Assembly (NCBI RefSeq): GCF_021272345.1
Contig: NZ_JAJSDQ010000011.1
Location: forward strand, 1 to 61,917
Origin: Ornithinimicrobium sediminis
GTDB taxonomy: Bacteria > Actinomycetota > Actinomycetes > Actinomycetales > Dermatophilaceae
Reading direction: 5' to 3'
Length of the DNA: 61,917 bases
In this document: positions 35,192 to 42,503 of the stretch, piece by piece
Layout: every line of letters starts with the position of its first letter
Position numbering within the stretch: the stretch's first letter is position 1
Position numbers and translations under genes: made by a program
The notes under the pieces: generated by a model
Told to the model about the DNA's origin: nothing
Database searches by the model: none
What the model saw: the letters and a program-made list of their open reading frames with translations, nothing else

Positions 35192-36217
35192 TCAGTCACC
35201 GAGCAGGCTCTTGTCCGACGCGTCACAGCCCAGGATCAGGTCCGTGAGTGCCCTTCTCTCGGAACCCGTCACCGCCACACCGTAGGTGTCCTTGACCCAC
35301 ACCACCTGGAGAGCGAAGCCGCAATGTGCAGTGTCCGCGGGCGGCAGCCAGCCGGTGACGTCGAGGCTTCCCTTGGTCATGTTGACCTCACCGAAGGTGA
35401 CGACAAGATTCTCGGGGTCATTGGCGAATCGCTCACGCCGCTCGCGGGGCCATGCCGAAGCGCCTTTATTCCAGGCATCGGCGAGCGCCACGATGTGGTC
35501 CACGTGCAGCTGCCCGGCGTTGCCAGCCCCGCGCTCGAACTCGAACGCCCCACCGGAGTAAGGATCAACGAAGGTGCCCACCGCCGCGACACACCCCTGA
35601 GTGCCCTCCCGAACGACGAGATCCGAGAGGTCGCGTCGCAGCATGTCGTTGCGCGTGTCGCACCCGTTCCGATCCGTGTCGAGCCACTCCTGGCCGAAGG
35701 CTTCGCGGTCGTAGGGAGGCGCACGGGGAAGCGCAGCCGCGGACGGAAGCCGTTCGACCGCGTCAAGGGGGTCCCACAGTGGATCGATGTCGGCCAGCGC
35801 CTGGGGGGCCACCAGATTCGTGGAAGGCGCTGCCGCCTCGGCGTCGGGAGTGGATGGCTTGGCCTCTGATGCCGAGGTTTCGGAGTCGAGCACTGATTGC
35901 TCCGGGGTGGTCGGCGTCGGTTGACTCAGCCCTGAAGGGTCCGACTCAACGGCCTGCTCTTTTACAGTGACCCGATCAGCGCCGCGGAGCCCTCCGCCCT
36001 GGGCCTCATGAAGCAACCACGCCCACCCGAGGAGGCTCCCAACAATGATGAGGCTGATCACGAGAGCGATCAGCCGGGCACTGAAGCGTGGACTCCTGCG
36101 CGAGACTTCAGGCTCTCGCGTGTCATGGTCGTCGTCGAAGAGCGACTGTGGACGCTCGGACTCCCACGAGATCGAGGGTTGGTCTGCCCCGTCCCCCTTA
36201 CCCATGTCATCCATCAT
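35192..36217 (-). CDS. Membrane-anchored HNH nuclease (DUF1524/GmrSD-type)
   Basis: A 341-residue protein: acidic cytoplasmic start containing SERPQSLFDDD (residues 20-30), one transmembrane helix (about 46-68), a disordered Ser/Thr/Pro/Glu-rich linker and an extracytoplasmic HNH domain: HVDHIVALADAWNKGASAWP (Asp240-His241), FANDPENLVVT, NMTKGSLD, GWLPP. The pattern is that of actinobacterial secreted HNH proteins (VDHxVxLxxAWxxGAxxW). The inside-first orientation follows from the positive residues before the helix (SRRSPRFSAR). Start 36217 (MMDDMGKGDG) is chosen because the upstream in-frame stretch is AT-rich and non-coding in character. It is the first gene of the tubulin-like operon, and would put a nuclease on the outer membrane face. 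Confidence 0.75.
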   Translation of the reverse strand: MMDDMGKGDGADQPSISWESERPQSLFDDDHDTREPEVSRRSPRFSARLIALVISLIIVGSLLGWAWLLHEAQGGGLRGADRVTVKEQAVESDPSGLSQPTPTTPEQSVLDSETSASEAKPSTPDAEAAAPSTNLVAPQALADIDPLWDPLDAVERLPSAAALPRAPPYDREAFGQEWLDTDRNGCDTRNDMLRRDLSDLVVREGTQGCVAAVGTFVDPYSGGAFEFERGAGNAGQLHVDHIVALADAWNKGASAWPRERRERFANDPENLVVTFGEVNMTKGSLDVTGWLPPADTAHCGFALQVVWVKDTYGVAVTGSERRALTDLILGCDASDKSLLGD

Positions 36218-36475
36218 CTCGGATTTTGGCACACGGTTGGCCCTCACGGGGTCCAAGAGCATCAGAGGACGGTCGTGATACGCGAACTCAAGAGAACCGG
36301 TCTTCTCGGAGGGCGGACTGCATGGCTCTCCGACCCAACTGGTAGCTGTTTGACATAGGTCTGTGTGCGATGAGCCGCCCGGAGCGCCCCACCGGCACCG
36401 CGTCATACCGCAGGCGGCAGCGCGACACCCCGGCGCTCGTGCGAGCACCGGGGCGCGCGGCTTCTGGGCTGGTGT
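36218..36475. promoter_or_regulatory. Probable promoter region of the tubulin-like operon
   Basis: The 258-bp gap between the methyltransferase end and the HNH start has no gene. It is more AT-rich near the HNH start (GCCAAAATCC just before the ATG) and must carry the operon promoter; no clear -35/-10 pair could be fixed. The methyltransferase terminator at 36428-36453 lies within it. Confidence 0.35.
36428..36453 (-). terminator. Terminator hairpin after the methyltransferase gene
   Basis: CCCCGGCGCTCG (36428-36439) pairs with CGAGCACCGGGG (36442-36453) with one G-U pair and a tight loop. It lies 23 bp past the methyltransferase stop on the minus strand, separating that gene from the tubulin-like operon. 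Confidence 0.65.
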
Positions 36476-37594
36476 TCACCGGCGCGCGATGTAGTAGCTG
36501 TTGATGAAGTCCTCCTCCAGCCGCTCCACCCGCACATCGCCGAAGCCGGCGTCCGCGAGCATCTGTCGAGCGAGCTCCGTGCCCCAGGCGGTGCCGAGGC
36601 CGTCACCGTCGAGCGACAGCGACACGGTCATGCAGTGCATCGTGGACACGGCGTAGAGGTACGGCGCCCACGGCAGGTCCATGTTCTTGTCGACGTCGCT
36701 GGAGGCGTGCATGTCGACCATCAGGAAGACCCCGTCGGGGTCCAGGTGCTCCGCGACCTGCTCCAGCACCGTCGCGGGGTGCGCCTGGTCGTGGACGGCG
36801 TCGAACGCCGTGACCAGCCCGAAGGTGCCGCTGCCTGCCAGGCTCGTCACGTCACGCAGCTCGAAGCGGGCGTTCGCCAGTCCCCACTCCTGGGCCTCCG
36901 CGCGAGCCACCGCCAACGCGTCCTCGGAGAAGTCGTAGCCGACGAAGTCGCTGTCCGGGTAGGCACGCGCCAGGAGGTTCACCGCGTGGCCCTGGCCGCA
37001 GCCGATGTCGGCGACCCGGATGCCCTGGGCCAGCCGGTCGGGCAGCTCGGGCACCAGGGGCACGATCCGCTCGAGGAGCGCGGCGTCGTTGGTGTCTGCG
37101 CTCAGCTCGGCCATCACCTCGTGGAACCGGCCGAACCGGTCGTAGGGCACTCCCCCGCCCTCGGCGAAGCACCCCACCACCTCCTCTTCCACCTCGGCCA
37201 TCAGCGGCAGGAACTGCATCACTGCAGCGAGGTTGTCCGGACCGGAGGCCCGGGTCAGCACCGCAGCGTGCTCCTCGGGCAGGCGGTAGGTGTCGTCCGT
37301 CGGGTCGTGCACCACGACGCGCGCCGTCGTCATCGCGCCCAGCCACTCCCGCACGTAGCGCTCGTGCAGCCCGGCCGTCGCCGCGACCTGTGCACTGGTC
37401 GACGGAGGCAGGCCCGCCATCGCGTCGAACAGCCCGGTCCGGTGACCGACGCTGGTCATCAGCGCCGTCGACCCCGCGCTCAGCGCCCCGAGGAGCTCGC
37501 CGGCGAACCGCTGCACCTGCCCCGGGTCCGGGCCGGCCGTGTGCCCCTGGTCGAGGGTCGCGGTCTGGTCTGCGTATGTCGTGTCGGTCGTCAT
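36476..37594 (-). CDS. SAM-dependent methyltransferase with winged-helix N-terminus
   Basis: A 372-residue class I methyltransferase. Residues about 20-115 form a winged-helix/dimerisation domain (GLFDAMAGLPPSTSAQVAAT; YVREWLGAM); the SAM-binding motif I is VADIGCGQGHAVNLLA, with FVGYDFSEDALAVARAE (motif II) and VTAFDAVHDQAHP (motif IV). Relatives are often annotated as methyltransferases or transcriptional regulators of unknown substrate. ATG 37594 is fixed by GGAAGGAGCG. Its 95-bp upstream region is nearly the same, gap-free, as that of the SemiSWEET-like gene at 41184-41711, so the two are probably co-regulated. Confidence 0.85.
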   Translation of the reverse strand: MTTDTTYADQTATLDQGHTAGPDPGQVQRFAGELLGALSAGSTALMTSVGHRTGLFDAMAGLPPSTSAQVAATAGLHERYVREWLGAMTTARVVVHDPTDDTYRLPEEHAAVLTRASGPDNLAAVMQFLPLMAEVEEEVVGCFAEGGGVPYDRFGRFHEVMAELSADTNDAALLERIVPLVPELPDRLAQGIRVADIGCGQGHAVNLLARAYPDSDFVGYDFSEDALAVARAEAQEWGLANARFELRDVTSLAGSGTFGLVTAFDAVHDQAHPATVLEQVAEHLDPDGVFLMVDMHASSDVDKNMDLPWAPYLYAVSTMHCMTVSLSLDGDGLGTAWGTELARQMLADAGFGDVRVERLEEDFINSYYIARR

Positions 37595-37652
37595 GGGTCC
37601 GCTCCTTCCGTCTCGTCGTGCGGACCTCACCAGCCTCACGCCACCCCGGCTG

Positions 37653-37686
37653 CCGGCACATCGGCCGAATCATGCAGACGGTGTGC
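37653..37686 (-). promoter_or_regulatory. Shared upstream box A (methyltransferase copy)
   Basis: The box GCCGATGTGCC with flanking TGCA...TTC, and GCACAC/TGTGC arms, lies 60-90 bp upstream of ATG 37594, at exactly the same distance as its twin at 41770-41803. A second conserved block, TCCGCACGACGA plus GGAAGGAGCG, abuts the start. The LuxR regulator encoded just upstream is the obvious candidate to bind it. Confidence 0.5.
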
Positions 37687-37710
37687 AGGGCACCGGCGCT
37701 GCCCGTCACC

Positions 37711-39306
37711 TCAGAGCAGGCCGCGCTCCCGCGCCCAGGCCACCGCCGCCGTCCGCGACGTCACCTGCGTCTTGAGGTAGACGTTGGCCAGGTGCCGGGC
37801 CACCGTGCGCTCGCTGATGCGCAGGGCCCGGGCCGCCTGCCGGTTGCTGCGGCCGTCGGCGACCGCGGCCACCACCTCGAGCTCCCGGGGGGTCAGGCCG
37901 CCGAGGTCGCCCTCAGCCGTGCCCGCGTCGGGGACGCCCAGCTGCTCCAGCACGGCCGCGGCCTTCTCGCGCTCCCGGCGGGCGGTGTCCCGGTCGCCGA
38001 GCGCCTCGTAGGCCACCGCCAGGTCCAGCCCGATGCGGCACACCTGGTAGGGCGCGTCCATCCGCTGCCACAACACGCACGCCTGGCGCAGCTCGCGCAC
38101 CGCCTCGGCGTGCCGGCCGCGGGCCAGCAGCACCGCACCGTGCCACCGCCGTGCCTCGGCCTGCCACCCCGGGCTGGCGTGGGTCTGCGCGATGCGGGTG
38201 AGCTCGTCGAGGTATGTCGTGGCGTGGCGGGGGTCGTCTCCGGCCAGCGCCACCTCGACCCGGGCGGCGAGCAGCGGGGCCCGGGCCAGCGGCGCGACCT
38301 GTGACACCAGCGCCGCGTCGAGGATGGAGGCAGCCACGGTGTGGCGTCCCCGCTGCAGGCACAGCAAGGCCATGCCCGGCAGCGGGTCACGACCCAGCTC
38401 GTGGGCACGACGGTAGGCCGCCTCCGCGCCCCCGATGTCCCCCTGCAGGCGGCGCAGCTCCCCGAGGCTGTAGTGGGCCTCGGCCGCGATCTCGACGTCC
38501 AGGTGCTGCAGGTCCTCCGCGGCCTGCTTCGCCTCCTCCTCGGCGCGGGTCCACTCGCCGTGCACCAGCCGCAGCTGAGCCCGGTGCACCCGGCAGATGC
38601 CGGTGAACATGACGGCGGGCGCATGCCCCTCGCACCACCGCTCGGTCAGCGCGGTCCAGCGCTGCGCCCGCGGCAGGTCGAGCAGGTCGTGGCACAGCGA
38701 GATCGTGCTGCAGTAGATCAGGCCGACCCACTCGGGGGCGACCACGCCTTCCCGCACCGGCAGCATCGCCTCGTCCACGCTGCGCAGGCCCTGCTCGACC
38801 TCTCCGCGGTGGACGTCCACGACCCCGCAGAGGAACCGGCCCAGCGCCACCAGCGTCGGCAGGTCGTGCTCCTCACCCAGGGTGAGCGCCTCCGTCGCCA
38901 GCCGACGGGCGGCCTCCAGGTCACCCCCACGCATCGCCGCCTCACCGTCGACCGCCAGCAGGAACCCTCGTTCCGGGGCGTCCGGCAGCTCGTCGAAGAG
39001 CCGGCGCGCGCGGGCCATCCACCCCAGACCACCCTCCTCCTGGCCACGCACGAGCTCGGTGTAGCCCAGCTCGAAGGCCACCAGCGCCGCTCGCACGGGC
39101 CGGCCCTCGACCAGGAGGCGCCGGTGCAGCTCGGCGCTGACCACGGCATACTCCACGACCTCGCCCAGCCACCAGCAGGCGCTCGCCAGCGACTCCAGGT
39201 CGTCGGTGGCCAGCTCGCCGGCGGCGTGGAACCGCTCGCGTGCCGTGGCCCAGTCGTGCCGCCCGCACGCCTCCCGGGCCGCCGTCAGTGCCTGGTGCTC
39301 AGTCAT
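37711..39306 (-). CDS. LuxR-family transcription regulator with TPR-like repeats
   Basis: A 531-residue regulator. The N-terminal 450 residues are helical TPR-like repeats (ARERFHAAGELATDDLESLA; EVEQGLRSVDEAM; AHYSLGELRRLQGDIGGAEA) which probably sense a ligand or protein. The C-terminal 65 residues are a LuxR-type helix-turn-helix (GLTPRELEVVAAVADGRSNRQAARALRISERTVARHLANVYLK). It has no NTPase domain, unlike LAL/MalT proteins. It lies between the SulP transporter and the methyltransferase, all on the same strand, and may activate both through the shared upstream boxes. Confidence 0.87.
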   Translation of the reverse strand: MTEHQALTAAREACGRHDWATARERFHAAGELATDDLESLASACWWLGEVVEYAVVSAELHRRLLVEGRPVRAALVAFELGYTELVRGQEEGGLGWMARARRLFDELPDAPERGFLLAVDGEAAMRGGDLEAARRLATEALTLGEEHDLPTLVALGRFLCGVVDVHRGEVEQGLRSVDEAMLPVREGVVAPEWVGLIYCSTISLCHDLLDLPRAQRWTALTERWCEGHAPAVMFTGICRVHRAQLRLVHGEWTRAEEEAKQAAEDLQHLDVEIAAEAHYSLGELRRLQGDIGGAEAAYRRAHELGRDPLPGMALLCLQRGRHTVAASILDAALVSQVAPLARAPLLAARVEVALAGDDPRHATTYLDELTRIAQTHASPGWQAEARRWHGAVLLARGRHAEAVRELRQACVLWQRMDAPYQVCRIGLDLAVAYEALGDRDTARREREKAAAVLEQLGVPDAGTAEGDLGGLTPRELEVVAAVADGRSNRQAARALRISERTVARHLANVYLKTQVTSRTAAVAWARERGLL

Positions 39307-39402
39307 CCCTCCACCACCTGCGACCGATCATGACAGGTCCTAGCCGGCCGGGCAGCGCCTCGGGTCCGGTGCCCCGGCGCGAGCCTTTCCACGGCATCCT
39401 GG

Positions 39403-41292
39403 TCAGTCCGCGGCGTCCTGCTCCGGCTCGGCCGAGCGCCGCGGGTGCTCCCGGACCCGCAGCGCACCCTCGGGCAGCACCAGGGCGTAGGGGCGTCGCA
39501 GCTCGTGCCCGAGGGTCTCGGCCGGCTCCTCCCGGCGGCCGGCGAGCCAGGCCCGGGCCTCCTCCTGCGCCCTGACGGTGGAGGCTCCGAGACGGGGCTG
39601 GGCGGGCCGCAGGTGCACGGCCTCGTCGAGCTCCAGCTTGGCCGAGAGCCGCAGCTGCCTCGACATCGGCTCGGTCAGCCCGGTGAGGTAGAGCCGTCCG
39701 CCGCCGGCCTCCAGCTCGTCGGCGTAGTCGTCGAGCACGTCGATGAAGGTGGCGCCGATCTCCTCGTGCCCGCGCAGCCGCAGCACCACGACGGCCTCGC
39801 TGGACCCTCGCGCCGCCGGCAGCCGCTCCTGCAGGGCACGGGCGCCGGCGAAGAACATCGACCCGTTGACCCCCAGCACGGTCACGTCTGCGTCACGCAC
39901 CTGCTGCGGCACCTCGGGGTCCTCGACGAGCCCGCCGTCCTCGGTCGTGCGCAGCTCGACCAGCCGCGCGTCGCTGCCCGAGCGTGCGACATACACCAGC
40001 ACCGACAGCACGAACCCAGCCGCGACCGCCATCGGGATCGAGAGCACGAGGGTGGCGAAGAAGGTCACCGCGATCGTCAGCCGGGCCTGCAGACCGGCCG
40101 ACCAGATCGAACGGGCCTCCCGCGAGGAGATCGCCGCCAGGCCCGCCATCACCATGAGGGCTCCCAGCACGGTCATCGGCACCTGCACGACCACGGCGGG
40201 CAGCAGCACGATGAACAGCAGCATCCAGACCCCGCTGAGGATGCTGGCCCACCGGGTCCGTGCCCCGGCGGAGACGTTGAGGGCCGTCTGCCCGACGGAG
40301 CCGCCTGCGGGGATGCCGGAGAACAGCCCGGCGGCGATGTTCCCCGCCCCCTGGGCGAAGATGTCGGTCGAGGTGGAGATGCGGGAGTCGTCGGGGTTCT
40401 CCACCTGCTGGGAGACACCGGCCCCCTGGATGGCGACGATGCCGGCCAGTGCCAGCGCCGCCAGCACCAGGTCGACCGACAGCAGCGACAGGTCCGGCAG
40501 GCTGGGCGCAGGCAGCCCGGTGGGGATCGCCGCCACGTCGCCGACGCGCTCCACCGACGGCAGGCCCAGCACCACCACGGCCACCGAGGGCACCACCAGG
40601 GCGACGAGCGTGGACATGCTCTCGAAGCGGGTGAAGCTCAACGCGACCATGATCGCCAGCGCCACCACGCCGACGGTCGTGGTCACCGGGTCCCAGTCCG
40701 CGACGTGCCGCACGAGGTCGACGAACTGCAGCAGCTCGTTGGGGCCCTCGGGCCGGTAGCCGACCAGCGGCGCCGTCTGGTCGAGCACCAGCACGGCCGA
40801 GACGCCGAAGAGGAACCCGGTCATCACCGAGTGCGAGACGTAGCGCACCAGCCGCCCCACCCGCAGCACCGCGAAGAGCGCCAGGAACAGGCCGGTCAGC
40901 AGGCTGATGAGGAACACCGCGGGGCCGCGCTCCTCCGCGGGGTATGCCGCCACCGCCTGCCCCGCTGCCAGCGAGGCCGCCGAGGTGGTCGCGATCATCA
41001 TCAGGTGCGAGCTGGACGTCAGCCCGCCCGCGATCGCCGAGGTGGCGGAGGTGTAGAGCCCGTAGACGGGGTTGACCCCCGCCAGCGCCCCCGCGGCCAG
41101 CCCGTCGGGCACCGAGACCACCGCGTTGACCAGACCGGCCTGCGCGTCGGCGCGCAGCCGGCTGGGTCGGAAGGACTGACGGCTCAGGCCAGGGCGGCGC
41201 GCCGCCCTGGCCGGGGGTCCTGCTGCTGGCGGGACGGGCGCGTGGTCACCACCGGTCGCGGCAGGGTCGGCTGCCGGGTCGTCCTGCTCCAC
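39403..41292 (-). CDS. SulP-family anion transporter with STAS domain
   Basis: A 629-residue transporter. Residues about 55-460 contain the SulP transmembrane core with DAQAGLVNAVVSVPDGLAAGALAGVNPVYGLY (first helices), ASILSGVWMLLF and AARSIW-like helix; residues about 465-570 are a STAS domain (VTVLGVNGSMFFAGA; VVVLRLRGHEEIGATFIDVL; GGRLYLTGLTEPM). SulP proteins carry sulfate, bicarbonate or C4-dicarboxylates; the anion cannot be named from sequence. The start is ATG 41292. The SemiSWEET-like frame overlaps its 5' end by 109 bp. Confidence 0.88.
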   Translation of the reverse strand: MEQDDPAADPAATGGDHAPVPPAAGPPARAARRPGLSRQSFRPSRLRADAQAGLVNAVVSVPDGLAAGALAGVNPVYGLYTSATSAIAGGLTSSSHLMMIATTSAASLAAGQAVAAYPAEERGPAVFLISLLTGLFLALFAVLRVGRLVRYVSHSVMTGFLFGVSAVLVLDQTAPLVGYRPEGPNELLQFVDLVRHVADWDPVTTTVGVVALAIMVALSFTRFESMSTLVALVVPSVAVVVLGLPSVERVGDVAAIPTGLPAPSLPDLSLLSVDLVLAALALAGIVAIQGAGVSQQVENPDDSRISTSTDIFAQGAGNIAAGLFSGIPAGGSVGQTALNVSAGARTRWASILSGVWMLLFIVLLPAVVVQVPMTVLGALMVMAGLAAISSREARSIWSAGLQARLTIAVTFFATLVLSIPMAVAAGFVLSVLVYVARSGSDARLVELRTTEDGGLVEDPEVPQQVRDADVTVLGVNGSMFFAGARALQERLPAARGSSEAVVVLRLRGHEEIGATFIDVLDDYADELEAGGGRLYLTGLTEPMSRQLRLSAKLELDEAVHLRPAQPRLGASTVRAQEEARAWLAGRREEPAETLGHELRRPYALVLPEGALRVREHPRRSAEPEQDAAD

Positions 41293-41711
41293 TCGAGACT
41301 TCCTTCCGCGGGTGCCGGGGGCAGGGACACCCTAGAGCGCGTAGGGCCACTGCGCCCCCACGACGGCACCACGGCAACGGCCCCCTGATGGCCGGCTCCA
41401 CCCTCGGTCTCGGCGGTCTTGTCCGCTGGACCGGACCGTTGAGGTCGAGGCACGTAGCGCAGGTGCCAGTACAGCATGCACAGCGCGGTCACCACGTAGA
41501 ACGAGTGCAACGCCCAGATCGGACCGGGCGGCAGATGGAAGACGTAGACGGAGTGCACGGCGTTGCCGACGTTGGACAGCACGATGTTGCTCAGGCTGTA
41601 GGAGGCCAGGTCGTGGCTGCGCGCGGCCTTGAGCACCATCGGCAGCATGCTGCCGGCGAAGACGACCGTGGAGACCGTCCCGGCCACGAGCGGGAGGGTG
41701 TCGATGGTCAT
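41184..41711 (-). CDS. PQ-loop/SemiSWEET-like small membrane protein
   Basis: A 175-residue frame. Residues 1-90 hold three transmembrane helices with a PQ-loop-like motif (SMLPMVLKAARSHDLASYSL), followed by SNVGNAVHSVYVF and FYVVTALCMLYWHLRYV, a SemiSWEET-like triple-helix bundle; such proteins move small sugars as dimers. The last 80 residues are a low-complexity tail overlapping the SulP gene by 109 bp and may not be native: a natural stop could have been lost. ATG 41711 follows GGAAGGAGCG. Its upstream region is almost the same as that of the methyltransferase gene. Confidence 0.6.
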   Translation of the reverse strand: MTIDTLPLVAGTVSTVVFAGSMLPMVLKAARSHDLASYSLSNIVLSNVGNAVHSVYVFHLPPGPIWALHSFYVVTALCMLYWHLRYVPRPQRSGPADKTAETEGGAGHQGAVAVVPSWGRSGPTRSRVSLPPAPAEGSLEWSRTTRQPTLPRPVVTTRPSRQQQDPRPGRRAALA

Positions 41712-41769
41712 GGCCGCGCTCCTTCCGTGTCGTCGTGCGGACTCCACCGACGCTAGGGACGGCCCGCGC

Positions 41770-41803
41770 TGGGCACATCGGCAGAAGTGTGCAGGCAGTG
41801 TGC
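41770..41803 (-). promoter_or_regulatory. Shared upstream box B (SemiSWEET-like copy)
   Basis: Twin of the box at 37653-37686, lying at the same distance from ATG 41711. Both read GCCGATGTGCC on the minus strand with flanking CTGCA...TTC and a GCACAC/TGTGC pair. The sequence between the box and the start-proximal block is much less conserved, which favours a functional site over mere recent duplication. Confidence 0.5.
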
Positions 41804-41877
41804 ACACCCGGCGCCGGCCCGAGGTCGCCACCGGTCGAGTCTCGACACCACAGCTCACCCGACCCGAAGATGGCTGC

Positions 41878-42240
41878 ATGGACGTGCGCAGCGTGACGGT
41901 GGGCCTCCCGGTCAGCGACCTGGCCGAGGCGAAGGAGTGGTACCAGCGGGTCTTCGCACTACCCGAGCCGGAGCTCGAGCCGGCGGACGGGGTGCTGGAG
42001 TTCCAGCTCGGCACGATCTGGCTGCAGCTCGGGGAGGAGCCGACCACACGCTCCGGCGCCCAGGTCGTCACCCGGTTCGGCGTGGACGACGTCGCCGCCG
42101 AGCGCGAGCGCCTGGTCCGCCTGGGGGTCGAGGTGGGGCCGCTGGAGCATGTGCCGGATGCGGTGGACTACGTCGACTTCGTGGACCCGGACGGCAACCA
42201 GCTCAGCTTCTACACCGAGCTGCAGGGCGACCCGCACTGA
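41878..42240 (+). CDS. VOC (glyoxalase/dioxygenase superfamily) protein
   Basis: A 120-residue VOC protein with the betaalphabetabetabeta pattern: VTVGLPVSDLAEAKEWYQRV, then FQLGTIWLQLGEE, and the second module ending YVDFVDPDGNQLSFYTEL. The DPDGNxLxFxT end is characteristic. Metal ligands are not certain: the N-terminal position usually taken by His is Val, and the Glu of YTEL is present. The role is unknown. ATG 41878 begins the first strand; a longer frame upstream covers the SemiSWEET promoter and was discarded. Confidence 0.82.
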   Translation: MDVRSVTVGLPVSDLAEAKEWYQRVFALPEPELEPADGVLEFQLGTIWLQLGEEPTTRSGAQVVTRFGVDDVAAERERLVRLGVEVGPLEHVPDAVDYVDFVDPDGNQLSFYTELQGDPH

Positions 42241-42355
42241 CCTTCCGCCACATTCTGGGGCTGCCCGGCCTCTGCGCACCTGCCCCTGCCCTTCCTACCC
42301 TTGGGCCTCCCTACCTCCCGTTCCCGGCGCATCTCCCCCCGCCTTCCGGCCCCTC

Positions 42356-42408
42356 TGCATCTGCCCCGCATCTGGGGGCAGCTGCCCCCGGGGGCGGGGC
42401 AGGACGGA
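42356..42408. repeat. REP-like intergenic palindromic element, copy 2
   Basis: Same architecture as 7786-7838: TGCATCTGCCCC ... GGGGCAG outer arms, with the inner GGGGGCAGCTGCCCCC palindrome. It lies between the convergent VOC and ABC-permease genes. The flanking bases to 42300 also hold a CACCTGCCCCTGCC half copy. Confidence 0.5.
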
Positions 42409-42503
42409 GGTCGACCGCACCCGGGTCAGCGGTGAGCCGGCCGGGTCGGTCACGGAGGGCCTGCCTGCGGCGGGACAGCTCTTCACCGCCGCACGGGCAG
42501 TCC

